A DNA stretch of 64,000 bases from PRS1 sp965250265 (GCA_965250265.1 CBDFNO010000014.1:1-64000), one strand, 5' to 3'. Shown: positions 36,851 to 48,748, counted from the first letter of the stretch. Notes: generated by a model not told the origin, from the sequence alone. Translations and numbers: made by a program.

Positions 36851-37588
36851 TGCTTCAAATTCAGAACAACAGAATATGTAAATTTCATTGGTTAATATTT
36901 ATGATTAAATGATTGGCTAGCGTCCGTTTTTCCTCTTGCCTACGTTTTTCGATTTGTTTTTGATGGTGTTTTGAATGAAAAAAATATTAATGTTTGTTTG
37001 TTTATTTTCTTTCAACTAAAAACTATATTCATAAACAAAAATAAAAGTGACAGTGTAAAGAATCCTGCGCACCCTGAAAGAAGCCGTTCTGAATTTGAAG
37101 CATTTTCATACTCCTAAGCTGCATGCGTATAGATTTATCATGAAATCGCTATAACTTATTAAATCTTACTTATTCAAGTTAATAATTCCTTTAGCAAAAA
37201 ACACTTTTCTCTGTTTTTCGTTTTCTTGACCTATTCTAATGCAAAATTTATCGTAGATTTCATTTCTGAGCTCATTTTGTCCAAATTTTTAGTCGTTCTG
37301 GAGATATTTACATTTTTCCAGACCCCGGTGTGTTTGTCATTTACTAATTTTTTAAAAAAAAACATGGGGTTTCACCCTTCCTTGAATACCCTTTCCCTCT
37401 TCATCTTTCCAACTTCAATTCACGGCAGATAGAATATAAATAAGTAAATAAACTAACTGCGCCGTCATAACCATTACAGACCGCGTGAACGAGGCTAAGC
37501 AGCGGCTCAAACGTAAACAAACCGAAACTGTTATCAGTGAGTTCTAAGTTGATGTATTTCTTGTCGAAAAATGGGGAAATAAAATAAA
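36851..37588. other. Probable 5' flank of Kolobok-like copy 1
   Basis: AT-rich and non-coding. The segment around 37235-37310 (AAATTTATCGTAGATTTCAT, then GGAGATATTTAC) resembles the 5' non-coding parts of the two larger transposase copies (about 42590-42680 and 48160-48240). The left terminus was not found. Confidence 0.4.
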
Positions 37589-39410
37589 TTGGAAAGTGGA
37601 AATGCTTCTAAATGTAAGAAACAAGCCTCGAAGAAGGGATATAATAGAAAAAGAAAATATCACGGTAATCAGTATACTGTTAGTAAAGATATTTGCAACC
37701 CCGAGGAGACAACAGTTGACGAAGTTCCTCCTGATGTAGTTGGTATGAAAACAAGACGAGTTGTGAAACAGAGGCGTATATAAATTCATCAGTATCATCT
37801 AAGAAAGTGAAAGAAGTAAATGCTTCTCAATCCAATATTCTTGAAGGTTGTAGATTTATTAACTTGTCAATATTAAGTGAAATTGTTTGACTTTTCTCCT
37901 GTCCTGAGTGCCAGAGCTCTGTTTATGTTGAAGAGAACTTGTTGAAAAGAGAAAGTCTTGCGTCGTATTTAGAAGTCATATGCACAGACTGCCCGTTTAT
38001 TTTTCAACATATACCTCCCAAGGTATAAAGTACAATAGAAATGCAATGGATGTTAATGTTAGAAGTATCTATGCCATGAGGTGTGGAGTTGGACACCAGG
38101 GGTTACAGAAATTCTGTGGTATAATGAATATGCCACCACCTGTAGCATATATTTCTAGTAAAGTTGGTGAAGCTGTGGAGATGGCAATAGCATCAATGAT
38201 TCAAGCTGCTGTTGAAATAAAAGAAAAAGAAGGAAAAGTGATATAGGTGTTTCGTTTGGTGGAACCTGGCAGCGACTGGGATATAGCTCATTAAACGGTG
38301 TCGGGGCAGCCATTTCGATTACTAGTGGGAATGTTTTGGACTGCGAAATTTTATCGAGATATTGTAAAAATTGTGCTTTACATATTCCTTTGAAGGAAAC
38401 AAATCCAGCAGTATATGAAGGTAAATGCCACTTAACCCATGAAGGTTCTACGTCAAGCATGGAAAGTGCTGCAGCTGTTGCTGTATTTTCTAGATCGTTT
38501 AAAAATTATGGACTGAGGTATACAAAATATTATGGATATGTCGATAGTTTATCATTTTCAATGGTGGAAAACATTTATCAAATCACAAAGATTGTGAAAT
38601 ATGAAAGAGTTGGTAACCGATTGAGAAAGTTATGCCAACGTGTAAAAGGACTTGGCGGTAAAGATAAAACAACAGAAGTCGCAACGCAAACCCTAGACGG
38701 TAATCAAGGTTACGAAAAAGGCAAAAGGAAAGCTAACTGATGCATCAATTGACATTTTACAAAATTACTTTGGAATAGCATTGTGTAGTGGTGCAAAAAG
38801 TGTCCCTGAGTTGAAAAAAGCTTTACTTCCCAGTTTTTTTCCATGTTGCCTCTTCAGAGGACTGTAACTTCCATATCTACTGTCCCACTACAAAAGATAC
38901 TTGTTGCCAGTACCAAAGGGATCAGATAAATGGGACTAACTTGTAAAAACCTGGAAAGGGTTTTCATGATAGTGTAATAAAACATGTGAAACCAGAGTAC
39001 GCAAAGTTAATTGACGAAAGTGAATTAGCAAAATGTCTACATGGACAAACCCGAAGCGCTATTGAAAATTTTAACTCTTTAATATGGGAACGTGTTCCTA
39101 AAATTAGATATTGTGGGTTAATGAAATTGAAATTATGTGTTTATGATGCCCTTAGTCATTTCAATTATGGCAGACAGAGCAGTTTAGACACGTTAAAGTT
39201 ATCGAACATAGATGCAGGTGGTAACACTATTATGATGGTTAGTGATATGAACAGGTACGGAAATACAATGCTGGTTAACATATCGAGCAAACAGACGAAA
39301 AGTTATTCGTGCTTTAAAAAAAGGAAATCTGATTTTATTAAACCAAGGAAGGCGTTACATATGAGTCTGGTGGTTTCTAAGGATGTATATGTATTGTTGT
39401 CATTGTTTTC
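37589..39410 (+). pseudogene. Kolobok-like DDE transposase, copy 1 (dead)
   Basis: The order of blocks follows the intact 675-aa protein: a basic N-terminus (KKQASKKGYNRKRKYHG), GCRFINLSILSEI with the zinc-binding FSCPECQSS..ICTDC, DVNVRSIYAMRCGVGHQGLQ, MNMPPP, SFGGTWQRLGYSSLNG, RYTKYYGYVDS, VGNRLRKL, LQNYFGIAL, LAKCLHGQTRSAIENFNSLI. The first catalytic Asp (SxDGTW) is Gly, and GDGD is GYVD. The acidic block reads AIENF instead of QNESF. Catalysis is therefore lost, and there are several frameshifts. Its right terminus is probably at 39933. Confidence 0.75.
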
Positions 39411-39493
39411 ATGGAGTTTTTCATATTTACATTTTAACGAAAATAACAGAATTTGCTTCTTGCTCGCGCTGTAGTTTTTTGAATTTTGCTTCA

Positions 39494-39732
39494 TTTCCCT
39501 TCAAACTTTCAGGAAATGTACAGTACTATAGTATTTACAATCTAAACCTAAAACATGTTGACTCGGTCCCACATGGGTCGGAGGGGAGGGGCATTATTGT
39601 CCAATATTTTACCCTTTTCTGCATAGATAGTCAAAATGGCCCACCCCCTCTCAGATATGATAAACTCTGGATTTTTAGGTTTAGGTTGTAAACAATATAG
39701 ATTTTAGTATTTCCTGAAAGTTTGAAGGAAAA
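39494..39732. mobile_element. MITE with about 55-bp inverted ends
   Basis: Left TTTCCCTTCAAACTTTCAGG with ACAATCTAAACCTAAA is mirrored by TTTAGGTTTAGGTTGT and CCTGAAAGTTTGAAGGAAA. It is about 240 bp and sits in the 3' non-coding part of Kolobok-like copy 1. Target duplication is unclear. Confidence 0.75.
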
Positions 39733-39917
39733 AGAACCTGAATTTCATAAAATAGAGCACGAGGAAATTCCCTAGCAACCGCCTTAGAAACGGTAGCTAC
39801 AGGCCCCGAAAACACTTTTGGGCCCAATTTCTTTTCTTAATGTAAAATTTGCAGTATTCTGGTGTACTTAAGGTAACTAATGTTTTATTAAGTATTATTT
39901 TTTTAAAAATTGCATTT

Positions 39918-39937
39918 TGGGGTACTTTCCCCCTTAA
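39918..39937. mobile_element. Right terminus of Kolobok-like copy 1 with TTAA
   Basis: GGTACTTTCCCCC followed by TTAA (39934-39937) closely matches the right end of the complete element at 48093-51251 (GGTACTGTGCCCCC then TTAA). The sequence immediately after the TTAA is coding sequence of another transposase fragment. Confidence 0.6.
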
Positions 39938-40470
39938 ATCACTGCCTAACGGCGGGAAACTGATTGGGGGTACAAACCGCATCACCGAAAAAATAATGAA
40001 CCAAGTGCAGTGCTATTCTGGGAAAACAATAAGAGAAAATTCCGACAGTGTTTATCTGATGAATAAAGGGATATGGGCGATACTCGGGCATTGTTCAGAA
40101 GATACCGATACACCAGGTACTCGCCATCATTTTTACCCGAGAGGTGACGATACTTGTGTTGATAATGGAAGGCAGCAAATAGTGGTACATTAGAAAATTA
40201 CGAGGAAACAGTAAGGCTACCTGATGCTATAAAGGAACTGTTACCACCTACATTTGTTGATCTATCAAAAGATGACCTATTATTAGAATGTGTTAATGGT
40301 TCGACTCGAAACAATGAGTTAATATAATAAATTGTAATTAGTAAACGGGTCCCAAAAGACATTCATGGTGGACGTGAAATGGGTGTCCTCTTAATGGTAC
40401 ATCTGTGTACAATAAACTTAGCATGTAAGTGGGTAAATACAGTCGTTTTTGAAACAATTTGACACAAATC
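39938..40470 (+). pseudogene. Kolobok-like transposase fragment, copy 2 (different subfamily)
   Basis: The frame from the TTAA reads KSLPNGGKLIGGTNRITEKI, QCYSGKTIRENSDSVYL, KGIWAILGHCSEDTDTPG. After shifts it reads EETVRLPDAIKELLPPTF, DLSKDDLLLECVNGSTRN and KRVPKDIHGGREMGV. These align with GGAGRLTDKVVDLIQTYYG, IAQAIWAIYYH, LKPIFIRLSSTQLLETCSKG and SKRVFVGYSRFKL of the intact protein. The QNxNES catalytic block is degenerate (STRNNELIN). Only the C-terminal third is present. Confidence 0.65.
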
Positions 40471-42953
40471 GTGTGGAGCTAATGAATACAAAGTCGCCGG
40501 ACACTTGCAAGTTAACCCTTTACAGCCCATAGTAGCCATATGGATACCAAAACTTTGCCGCCCATTTTATTCTAAATCTACTTTGCTAGTGGATAATGAA
40601 ATTGTTCTGCAAAATATAACCCGCAAATGAAAGAAAAATTACATCAGTTGCTGTTCATCACTGGTTTGTTCGGGTGAACTGAGATTATGCTTAGCAAAAG
40701 TATCTTGTGTCTCTAATGCTGTGCGGAGCTACATAAATTCTGTGACTGGTAAATGTGACTGATACAGTTTTTAAAAGGTTCAATTAAAGGGGCAGTACGA
40801 TTTTCCTCAACTTTCTTTGCAAAATGTTTTTACAATGGTTGGATTTTCTTGGTGTCCACATCATTACTACGGGCATAATGGGTCAAATCTCAATATTAGT
40901 AAGTTCTGCTTAGTCTCTTGAATGCAATAAGAATCGAGGAAATACAATATATACCCTTGTTTTTATATTTACGATATTTTGGTGAAGATTTAGGAGAGGT
41001 GATGTTTTAGTGGGTTTTAATGCTTACATTTTGTGCACAGCGCCCGGAATTGTCAGGAAACTGGATACGCAGAGACAATAGGTGAAGTGACGGCTTTCTT
41101 GGGCGGTTTGTATATACATTTGGTTTCAGATCTCATTTTTGATAAGTTTTTAGAGGAAAACTTCATGACGTTTTATATTTGTGCTATATTTTCATGTATT
41201 TTCTGAAAATCATGAAATTCTCCCTAAATAAGGCTTTTCTTTATTGTTTTTAAAGCTTTATATCATACCTCAGTGATCATTTATCATTACATTGGAGAAA
41301 ATCTAATTTCAGATTAATTCATGTTTTTCAATTTTTCGTAAAAGCCTATTAGCCATAAGACTACCATCAATATTTGGAAAACTGCTGACAGGCAAAAATG
41401 CTTGAAAACATTTAGTATTATATTATACTTCATTGGTGAACACAAAATATTTTCACTCAATGTTAAGGCGAAAAAGCTGAGAGTATCAGAAAAGGATATT
41501 AAGACTGAACGCGATTTTCAGAAACATGCATTTGAGCTCTTCCGGAAAAAATAATCTGGTGTACTACTCCGTTGACCGAATTTTCACATGAGACTGAGTT
41601 CTATCTCTATTAGTTTAATGAACCCAACAGATTTTTTAAATCCGAAATTTTCACCGGTTATGGCCCTAAATTTGGGACGCGTCGGGCAATTTTAAAAACG
41701 GGCAAAACTCAAAGTTTACATCCAAATTCAAATCCCTTGTCATTGTCTTAAGAATCACTGTTACTGCGTGAAAAGCACAAGTTTATACCATCATGGTATT
41801 GACAAATTCTCCCGAGGAGATTAAACTTCGGGACCAGAATTGGATCCATGTAGAACCCTGACCTCGTTTCGGACCAATTTTCCCATGAAATGAATATGCA
41901 TGATCCAAGCTATCATTTTGCTACCAGAAGCATTATTGGTAATCTAAAATAAAAATTGTTATTTACCAGTATACCACCTTTAGCGATAGTGAAGTTTGTA
42001 ATGTGCGCCATCTTTAATCCAATATGGCGGCAAAATGACCACAACACAGAAAAGGGCGCTAACCTTTTGACCACTACTATATAGAACAAGATCTGAAGTC
42101 CGAACTTGTACACATAGAAATCCACACGGGACCTAACTCAGCTACTAGAGTAACTAGTACCGATATTGTTATGCCATACTTAAATAATATTACATCTCAC
42201 GCATAGTTTAAAAAGAACTTTTCCAAAAACCCGATTTTATTTTTTTTGCTATTGTTTATTTGGGTTGATCTGAATTTTTTGATTATAGCATATCAGACCA
42301 TCTCCACGAAGTGTCAGAAATAGGCTAATTAGTTACGGAAATACGGCCCTGATGGTTTTCTAGAGCAGACCCATGTGCATATTGTCCATTTTTACAATAT
42401 ATTTCCCAAAAAATGTGTAATCTTATGTAACTCTGTTACCTGATATATCAACATTCAAAAAAAAAATCAAAACCATTAGTACCCAAGGAATAAAATCTTG
42501 TGCTATGAAGGATTTTGCAAAAACACCATTCTCAAAACTACCCTGAAATTTGATAAATTTCTTAAAACATCGAAAATTCCAAAAATACATCTATCTGAAG
42601 CACAATTTAATGTAGATTTCAAATCTGTGCTTATTTGTTACATACAACATGTAGTTCTCGAGATATTTGTTATTTAGTGGACCTAGGTGTGAAAGAAATA
42701 AAGCAATTTCAACAAGAAATATATATTTTTGTGTGTGTGCTCCCTTGAGAAGGGGGTACTATTTTGACATTTTTGGTGGCCTCTCGACGATAAATAAATC
42801 AATTCACGCCTTTAGAATCCCGTGATATTATACGTGGAGTCTAGAATTCCGTGATATTATACGTGGAGTCGGTTGAATGAAATCATTTCGTGTTTTTGTT
42901 GACTTTTGTTTTTGTTGACCTGAGATAATATATCGTTACTAGACTGCTACAAC
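40471..42953. other. Long non-coding upstream region of the intact transposase
   Basis: No convincing ORF. TTAAAGGGGCAGTACGATTT at 40785-40805 resembles the left terminus of the element at 48093 (GGGGGCACAGTACCTTC after TTAA), so it may be a Kolobok end. A 29-bp segment ending CGTGGAGTC is tandemly duplicated at 42814-42842 and 42843-42871, about 85 bp before the ATG. Confidence 0.4.
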
Positions 42954-44981
42954 ATGGAGAAAAAGCCCAGAAATCGTGTAGATAAATACAAAAGCCTGAA
43001 AAAGAAAAAACGTAAAGGTTTTAAAGGAGTTTCTTATCATGAATTGAAGAAGACAGAGGCATCATCTAGTTGTATTTTTGCTGCTTCAGTTGATTCAGAA
43101 GACATTTATGGGGATGATGATCAAAACTCAACAACATCAACAATGATGATGGATGATAATAGTGTGGTATTTGATGATAATGGTCAACAAGGGGACACTC
43201 CATCTTGTAGTAAAACAAACAAAACCTTACTTGATGTCTCAGCGAGGAAGTTAAAAGGAAAAGAAATAATTATAGATAATCCTGGGACTGAAAATGAAGT
43301 TGATGGGTACAAGATAATTCACAGTAGTACTTTGTTGTCTATGATCAACACTTGCTCTAAATGTACTTATTGTGGGGTAGAGAATAATTTTACTGTGGAA
43401 CAGTGTGAGAAAAAAAGAAAAGGCCTATGTGAGGTATTAAACATCAAGTGTATTTCATGTAACACTGTTATCAGATCCGTGCAAACAAGTCCAAATTTGG
43501 TAACTGGAAGAAAGGTTGATGTGAATTTACGATCTGTATATGCAATTACTTCAGTAGGTAGTGGCTTAGCTGCACTGAGAACCTTTTGTTCAACTATGGA
43601 CTTCCCTCCACCTATTTACCCAAGTAAATTTAATAATTATATCAAACATATTGCTTCGATTGCTGATGAGAACTGCCAGGAAAGTATGAATGAGGCAGCT
43701 AGGAAGTTACGCAGTGGTGAGGAAATTGGACAGATATCAGTCAGCATGGATGGGACGTGGCAAAAACGATATGGCCACAATTCATTATTGGGAGCTTCAT
43801 TCGTTATATCCATTGATAATGGCCTAGTGCTTGATTATGATATCAGAAGCAAAACATGTCAGGTTTGCAAAAGAAACCCAAATGCATCCGAAGATTGGAA
43901 GAAGGAACATGAACCAATTTGTGAAATAAATCATAAACAATCTTCTGGATCTATGGAAAAGGAAGGAGCTGTGGAGATGTTTGTCAATTCTGTTACACGT
44001 CGGAAACTGAAGTATGTTGAATATGTAGGGGATGGGGATACCAACTCCTTTGGTGCTGTTGCAGAAGCTTTATTAGAGAAGTTCGGAGATCAATATCCTA
44101 TCATCAAAGAGGACTGCATTGGACATATCCAGAAGCGCATGGGAGCAGCCTTACGTAATTATAAGAGTGAGTGTAGAGGTTCTAAGTTGGCAGATGGAAA
44201 AACAGTCGGAGGTGCTGGAAGGCTGACGGATAAAGTTGTCGACCTAATCCAAACTTATTATGGATGTGCTATCAGAAACAACCAAGGAATCGAGAATATT
44301 GCTCAGGCCATCTGGGCGATATATTATCACATGATCTGTGGTCCAAGTGATGAAAGCTTGGAAGAACAACATTTGTACTGCCCTAATGGACCCGAATCAT
44401 GGTGTAAATATAAAAAAGATAAAATAAATATTACAGACACATATAGCAGAACAAAATGTTTGCCTATTGTTTTCCGTAAGGAATTGAAACCAATATTTAT
44501 TCGTTTATCCTCTACACAGCTATTAGAAACCTGTTCGAAAGGTTTAACGCAAAACCAGAACGAATCATTAAATAACGTTCTTTGGAGCAAATGCTCGAAG
44601 AGGGTGTTTGTTGGATATTCTCGCTTTAAATTAGCTGTTTGCGAAGCAGTTACAACATTTAATGATGGTGCTAAAGCTCGCCAAAGCCTGCTTGAAAGGT
44701 TAGAATTAGATTGTGGTAGAGCTTCTAAGAAACTGTTACATATACAAAATAAGGTACGTTTACAAAATTCTCGAATCAAGGTAACAGAAAAGTATAGAAA
44801 ACAACGCCAAAAGCTTCGCCAGATAAGAAAAGGAAAATGGAAAGATGTAACGTGTTATATACCTGGTGGATTTTCCACAAAATTAGTTCCAGATGCACAA
44901 AGTGAAATTGATTTCGCCAAAAACAATGAAGTTGAGATAACATTTATTCATGACGATGATGTGACTTCTCTATTTTACTAG
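42954..44981 (+). CDS. Intact 675-aa DDE transposase, Kolobok-like (Pfam 'Mutator-like' domain type)
   Basis: A single uninterrupted frame from ATG (AACATGG context) to TAG. It has a basic N-terminus (residues 1-35), an acidic low-complexity stretch (45-95) and a zinc-binding region CSKCTYCG..CISC (134-169). The catalytic core shows SMDGTWQ (D266), YVGDGDTNS (D360/D362), the insertion motif CIGH (388-391, the C-x2-H seen in Kolobok/MuDR/hAT-like enzymes) and TQNQNESLN (E537). The C-terminus is basic (600-630), then YIPGGFSTK and an acidic end. It should cut and paste elements with TTAA targets in the nucleus, inferred from its relative at 48-51 kb. Length and triad look complete. Terminal repeats for this copy were not identified with certainty, so it may be an active element or a stranded/domesticated gene. 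Confidence 0.85.
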   Translation: MEKKPRNRVDKYKSLKKKKRKGFKGVSYHELKKTEASSSCIFAASVDSEDIYGDDDQNSTTSTMMMDDNSVVFDDNGQQGDTPSCSKTNKTLLDVSARKLKGKEIIIDNPGTENEVDGYKIIHSSTLLSMINTCSKCTYCGVENNFTVEQCEKKRKGLCEVLNIKCISCNTVIRSVQTSPNLVTGRKVDVNLRSVYAITSVGSGLAALRTFCSTMDFPPPIYPSKFNNYIKHIASIADENCQESMNEAARKLRSGEEIGQISVSMDGTWQKRYGHNSLLGASFVISIDNGLVLDYDIRSKTCQVCKRNPNASEDWKKEHEPICEINHKQSSGSMEKEGAVEMFVNSVTRRKLKYVEYVGDGDTNSFGAVAEALLEKFGDQYPIIKEDCIGHIQKRMGAALRNYKSECRGSKLADGKTVGGAGRLTDKVVDLIQTYYGCAIRNNQGIENIAQAIWAIYYHMICGPSDESLEEQHLYCPNGPESWCKYKKDKINITDTYSRTKCLPIVFRKELKPIFIRLSSTQLLETCSKGLTQNQNESLNNVLWSKCSKRVFVGYSRFKLAVCEAVTTFNDGAKARQSLLERLELDCGRASKKLLHIQNKVRLQNSRIKVTEKYRKQRQKLRQIRKGKWKDVTCYIPGGFSTKLVPDAQSEIDFAKNNEVEITFIHDDDVTSLFY

Positions 44982-45977
44982 TACTTATTACAATATTATT
45001 TCATATGCTAATATGGGTACTTACAAAGAGTATTATTTTACCAAATATTGTGAAATAGAACAGAAAATGTTATGTTACTATCTATTTTTACGATTTTAAT
45101 TTTTAAATGCATTTTTCTCAATATGGTGTATTTTCCAGGTTGCGAAAAACATTAAGGAGATTGGTTCATCCAATTTGTCTGAAATTTTCAGGATGTAATC
45201 TTTATTTATTCACTTGTAATCAGAACCAAATTTTTTTGGGGGGGAATTTGAATTTCACCTGTAGTACTGGCAATAAATTGCCAATAAGTGGAAAAATTAT
45301 TTTTTATCGTTTCTATGGCAACTGAATATTTTTCAAGAAATTCTCTTGGTTCAAATAACAAGTCATTATCATGTGAATAAATGCTGAAAGTTTCATGTAA
45401 TTTTGATGAACGGTTTATGAGATATTTATTTGCAACCGTTTCTATTATTTGCTGTCTCCATGGCAACCGTACCTGGTTACCAGGGCAAATTTTGAAAAAA
45501 ATGTATTTTTTCATTATTATTCATTATGTATTTGAAAATTATGCATAAATATTCTTCTCATCACTGTTTTTTTGGAATTCGAGTTTTAGGGTGTATCGCT
45601 AAACATGATATTGAAGCAGGAATTTCGACTGGGATTTAGCTGGTTTTTGCTTCTAAACAATTCGTATCTTCAAAGAAATGTGAGGACCCCCTCCTCCCAA
45701 AAAAAATTGGGTTATAGGTCAAATAATGAGAAAATAACAAAAACTACCTTATTTTCAAACAATTTGAGGGGACGACGACCCTTTGTCAGTTTAGCTCAAA
45801 AAATCTTTAAATCAAAAATTTATACATATACATATATATGCATATTATATTGATCGATCGATTGATTGACTGTGCAAACAAGAGCAAAGACCTCAAATCC
45901 ATCAGGAATGCTGAATTCTCGAGTAGAAGCTCTCCAACTACAAAAGATTATAATACCGACACTGCGGTTCCTATGGT
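44982..45977. other. 3' non-coding region related to Kolobok copies
   Basis: CTGAAATTTTCAGG at about 45179 and the CAACCGTTTCTATT region (about 45435) have counterparts downstream of the other copies (50805-50820, and 52405-52420). This supports common descent of whole elements rather than of ORFs alone. A degenerate right end may lie near 45590. No gene. Confidence 0.45.
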
Positions 45978-46269
45978 TATGGACCTATGGTGTAGTGGTG
46001 AGCATGTTTGATTTTCACCACAGCGATCGGGGTTCGAATCCTGGTCGTGGCGGTAAAATTTCATAATGTTTACTACTACACTATAGAGCGGCACCCTTGG
46101 CAAGTGTCTGAAAACCATAAGCCACGGGTTCACCCAAGCCATGTGAGGGAAATTGGGTAGTCAGATGGGTACCTGACGAAACACAAGATTGAGCTATAGT
46201 CGCCGATAAATTAGCTTTAAGCTAGAGTGTGACTGATCTTCCGATGTGGTATTTACCTTTACCTTACCT
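45978..46269 (+). mobile_element. tRNA-derived SINE
   Basis: The tRNA-related head has an A box (TGTAGTGGTGAGCATG, from 45991) and a perfect B box GGTTCGAATCC (46031-46041). A unique body follows, ending GATGTGGTATTTACCTTTAC then CTTACC repeats. CCTATGG occurs before the head and again right after the tail and may be the target duplication. The B box identifies RNA polymerase III promotion. The tail recurs on the minus strand at 25992-26066, inside a LINE. Confidence 0.85.
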
Positions 46270-47724
46270 ATGGCCTTAGCTTACCTTGGTAGGTTAACTT
46301 CATTGGAAACTTCTGTTGACTAAACTAGACGCCCATAGACATCGAATTTAATTGTGAGGCCCCGTAATTGATTAATACGTAAAAAGGTTAAGTTGTTTCA
46401 ATACCATAGTAAGGAAGTTGATAAAGGTATAACTGCCATTGGAAAGGAAATATCCCGATTAGCTGTACATGGTCTTGTAGGTTTAACATATAAGGTGTAG
46501 TTAATGAAATCTTCAGCTAATAGAAAATGGTGTGCATCCATCTGAGTACCACTTTATAACGTTGACTTTCTGTGGCAACCAGTTAGTTCCGGGAGATATT
46601 CTAGCATACACTATGTTGCTAATTGACCGCTGATTTTTTGTTGCATAAAAGCATTTTAGGAACCATTTTCTGTTGCAATCGATTTTTTTTTTTTGGATTC
46701 AAATCTCGTCAGATTTTTTGTAATTCTCACTGCCAAATTCTACATAAGGGATGTGGCAGTTTTCTGTTCCTTTATGGAAGAATTCGACAAAATAGCCGAA
46801 GTACCTTGTACCTTCTTCCATTTCCTCTTCATGTTCCACATAAGTAGCCCACTAGACGTATCTAATTATCTCACGGCCAATGATCCGTTAACTGAAAAAT
46901 AAGTACCATTGGTGGGTTCCCGACGTTATCTCCAAGTAAGGATTGCTGCTATGCAATCAGAATCAATTTCATATGCGCAAATCGACGCTATTCATCTATA
47001 GAGCAACCCTACATGAAGCAAATTTTAAATGACTTTAGGTAGATTTCTTCGACACGCACGCAAGTATCTATTTATCAAGCGAACGTTATAACCACAGAAC
47101 TTGACAGAAAAGCCACATTAATTCATTCATTGCGTAGCCTGCATTAGAGCCATTCTATCCTGTGACAGTGTTACCAACTCATCGCCGTCGCAGTAGGTGT
47201 CCTTATGCTGGTAATTAGCTTCACACCTTTGAGCTAAAATTAAAACATTTTCAATGTGCGCAGTAACTGGGTCTTATAACATACCACCCGTCAGTTCCCA
47301 ATGACGTCCCCCTGCCCGAGTTTAAGAGGAACAGTGATATTCCCTGTAAGTATGCATTTTGCTAGGAACTGAAATTATCGAGGTTTACTGCTTTACAGAT
47401 GCATGTACCAAACTAGGAGCGCATACACAACTCTCCTTTGAACCGCTTTGGTTTCCTGTCTGCATCTTCAGGCATACAAAGTTCCATTTCCAGTTGAGTA
47501 GACAGTTATTGTTCAGTTGTGAGATGTTCGAAAATGAGGCGCAACTTATTGTTCACTAAATGGATGAACTTAAACAATAGATTGTCATACAGATGAAACA
47601 TCCCAAATCTTTGTGCGTGGTCCATCTTCATTGTCAAGCTGAATACGCTAGATTCTAGAAGGTTACCTGTATGTGTCGCTTCAGCATTAACAAACCGTTA
47701 GGTCTCCAATGGTATAAGGATATA
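46270..47724. other. No gene seen
   Basis: Short frames only (up to 74 codons). No motifs are recognised on either strand. Confidence 0.4.
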
Positions 47725-47900
47725 CAGTATAATCTCGATAATTCGAACACCCGATAACTCGAACTCGCGATAACTCGAACTAAAATTGAATCCCCTTGCT
47801 CTAATACTTCTTCATAATTTACCCCGGATAACTCGAACAATCGTTAACTCGAACCATTTTCATCGGTCCCTTGGAGGTTCGAGTTATCGGGAGTATACTG
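47725..47900. mobile_element. 176-bp pogo-like MITE
   Basis: The left end CAGTATAATCTCGATAATTC and right end GAGTTATCGGGAGTATACTG are inverted, with TA on both sides (47723-47724, 47901-47902). The body is full of CGATAACTCGAAC/CGTTAACTCGAAC subrepeats. CAGTATA ends and TA targets are typical of pogo/Tigger derivatives. Confidence 0.85.
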
Positions 47901-48748
47901 TAATATCAATGATAAGAATGATCAGAAACACAATTCGTTCTACAGATTCTGACCAATGTGCGTGGTAAGCAATGTGCGGCGCCATTTTTAACAAAAACAA
48001 ACTAGAGTGAAACAGTCACGTGATTTCAAAATGTGGTGGTGGACAAATTTGGGGTTAAAGGGTCAAATGCGTATTGCGACGAAAGAACTTAAGGGGGCAC
48101 AGTACCTTCAAAATCGTCATTTTTTTATTTTTTTTTCAAAATTTCGAAATATATGCAGTCTTATGTAAATATTTATCGTAGAATCCACTTCTGGTATTTG
48201 TTTTTAATGAAAATCATTATAACTGAAGATATTCATGTTTTACTGACACATGGTGAAACATGTTTTCTCGTTTTTCAACAATAACAAATAACAGCAGAAT
48301 TTTTATTGCAGTGATGTTACCACCACTTTCTCCTTCCCTTGTTTTGTACATTTCCCTCACTCGAAGCTCTAGTAAATCAATAAATCAATTCCGCATCATA
48401 ATAAAGCGAATTAGCCGTAATAAATTGAATAATCGAGGTGATATTTGTCCTCGTATACTTCTGGAAATTGAGCAAGGCACTGTGAAAAACCCCCTGAAGA
48501 AACGGTCTTGAAAAACGTGGTGATTGCTTTTGTTTGTTGATGGTGATTATTATTATAAACAACTAACGAAGTAAATCAAGTTTAGTAGCAGTAGCTTAAG
48601 TTATATTACGTTACTATTATAAACTGTATTTTTTAATGCACATTAAAGAACACTTTCGTCAAGTATAAAGTTACCAACTTCGTGGTAAAAGTTTTTGCTC
48701 TGTTTACAAGGTTTATTTACTTTACCGTTCTTATTCTTGCCATTAATC

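Noticed and set aside
41913..42125. 70-codon minus-strand frame
   Set aside because: Hydrophobic composition is typical of AT-rich non-coding DNA, with no recognisable motif.
45985..46060. A genuine tRNA gene
   Set aside because: A and B boxes are present, but acceptor-stem pairing and a proper anticodon arm are not convincing. The sequence continues into a SINE body with a repeat tail.
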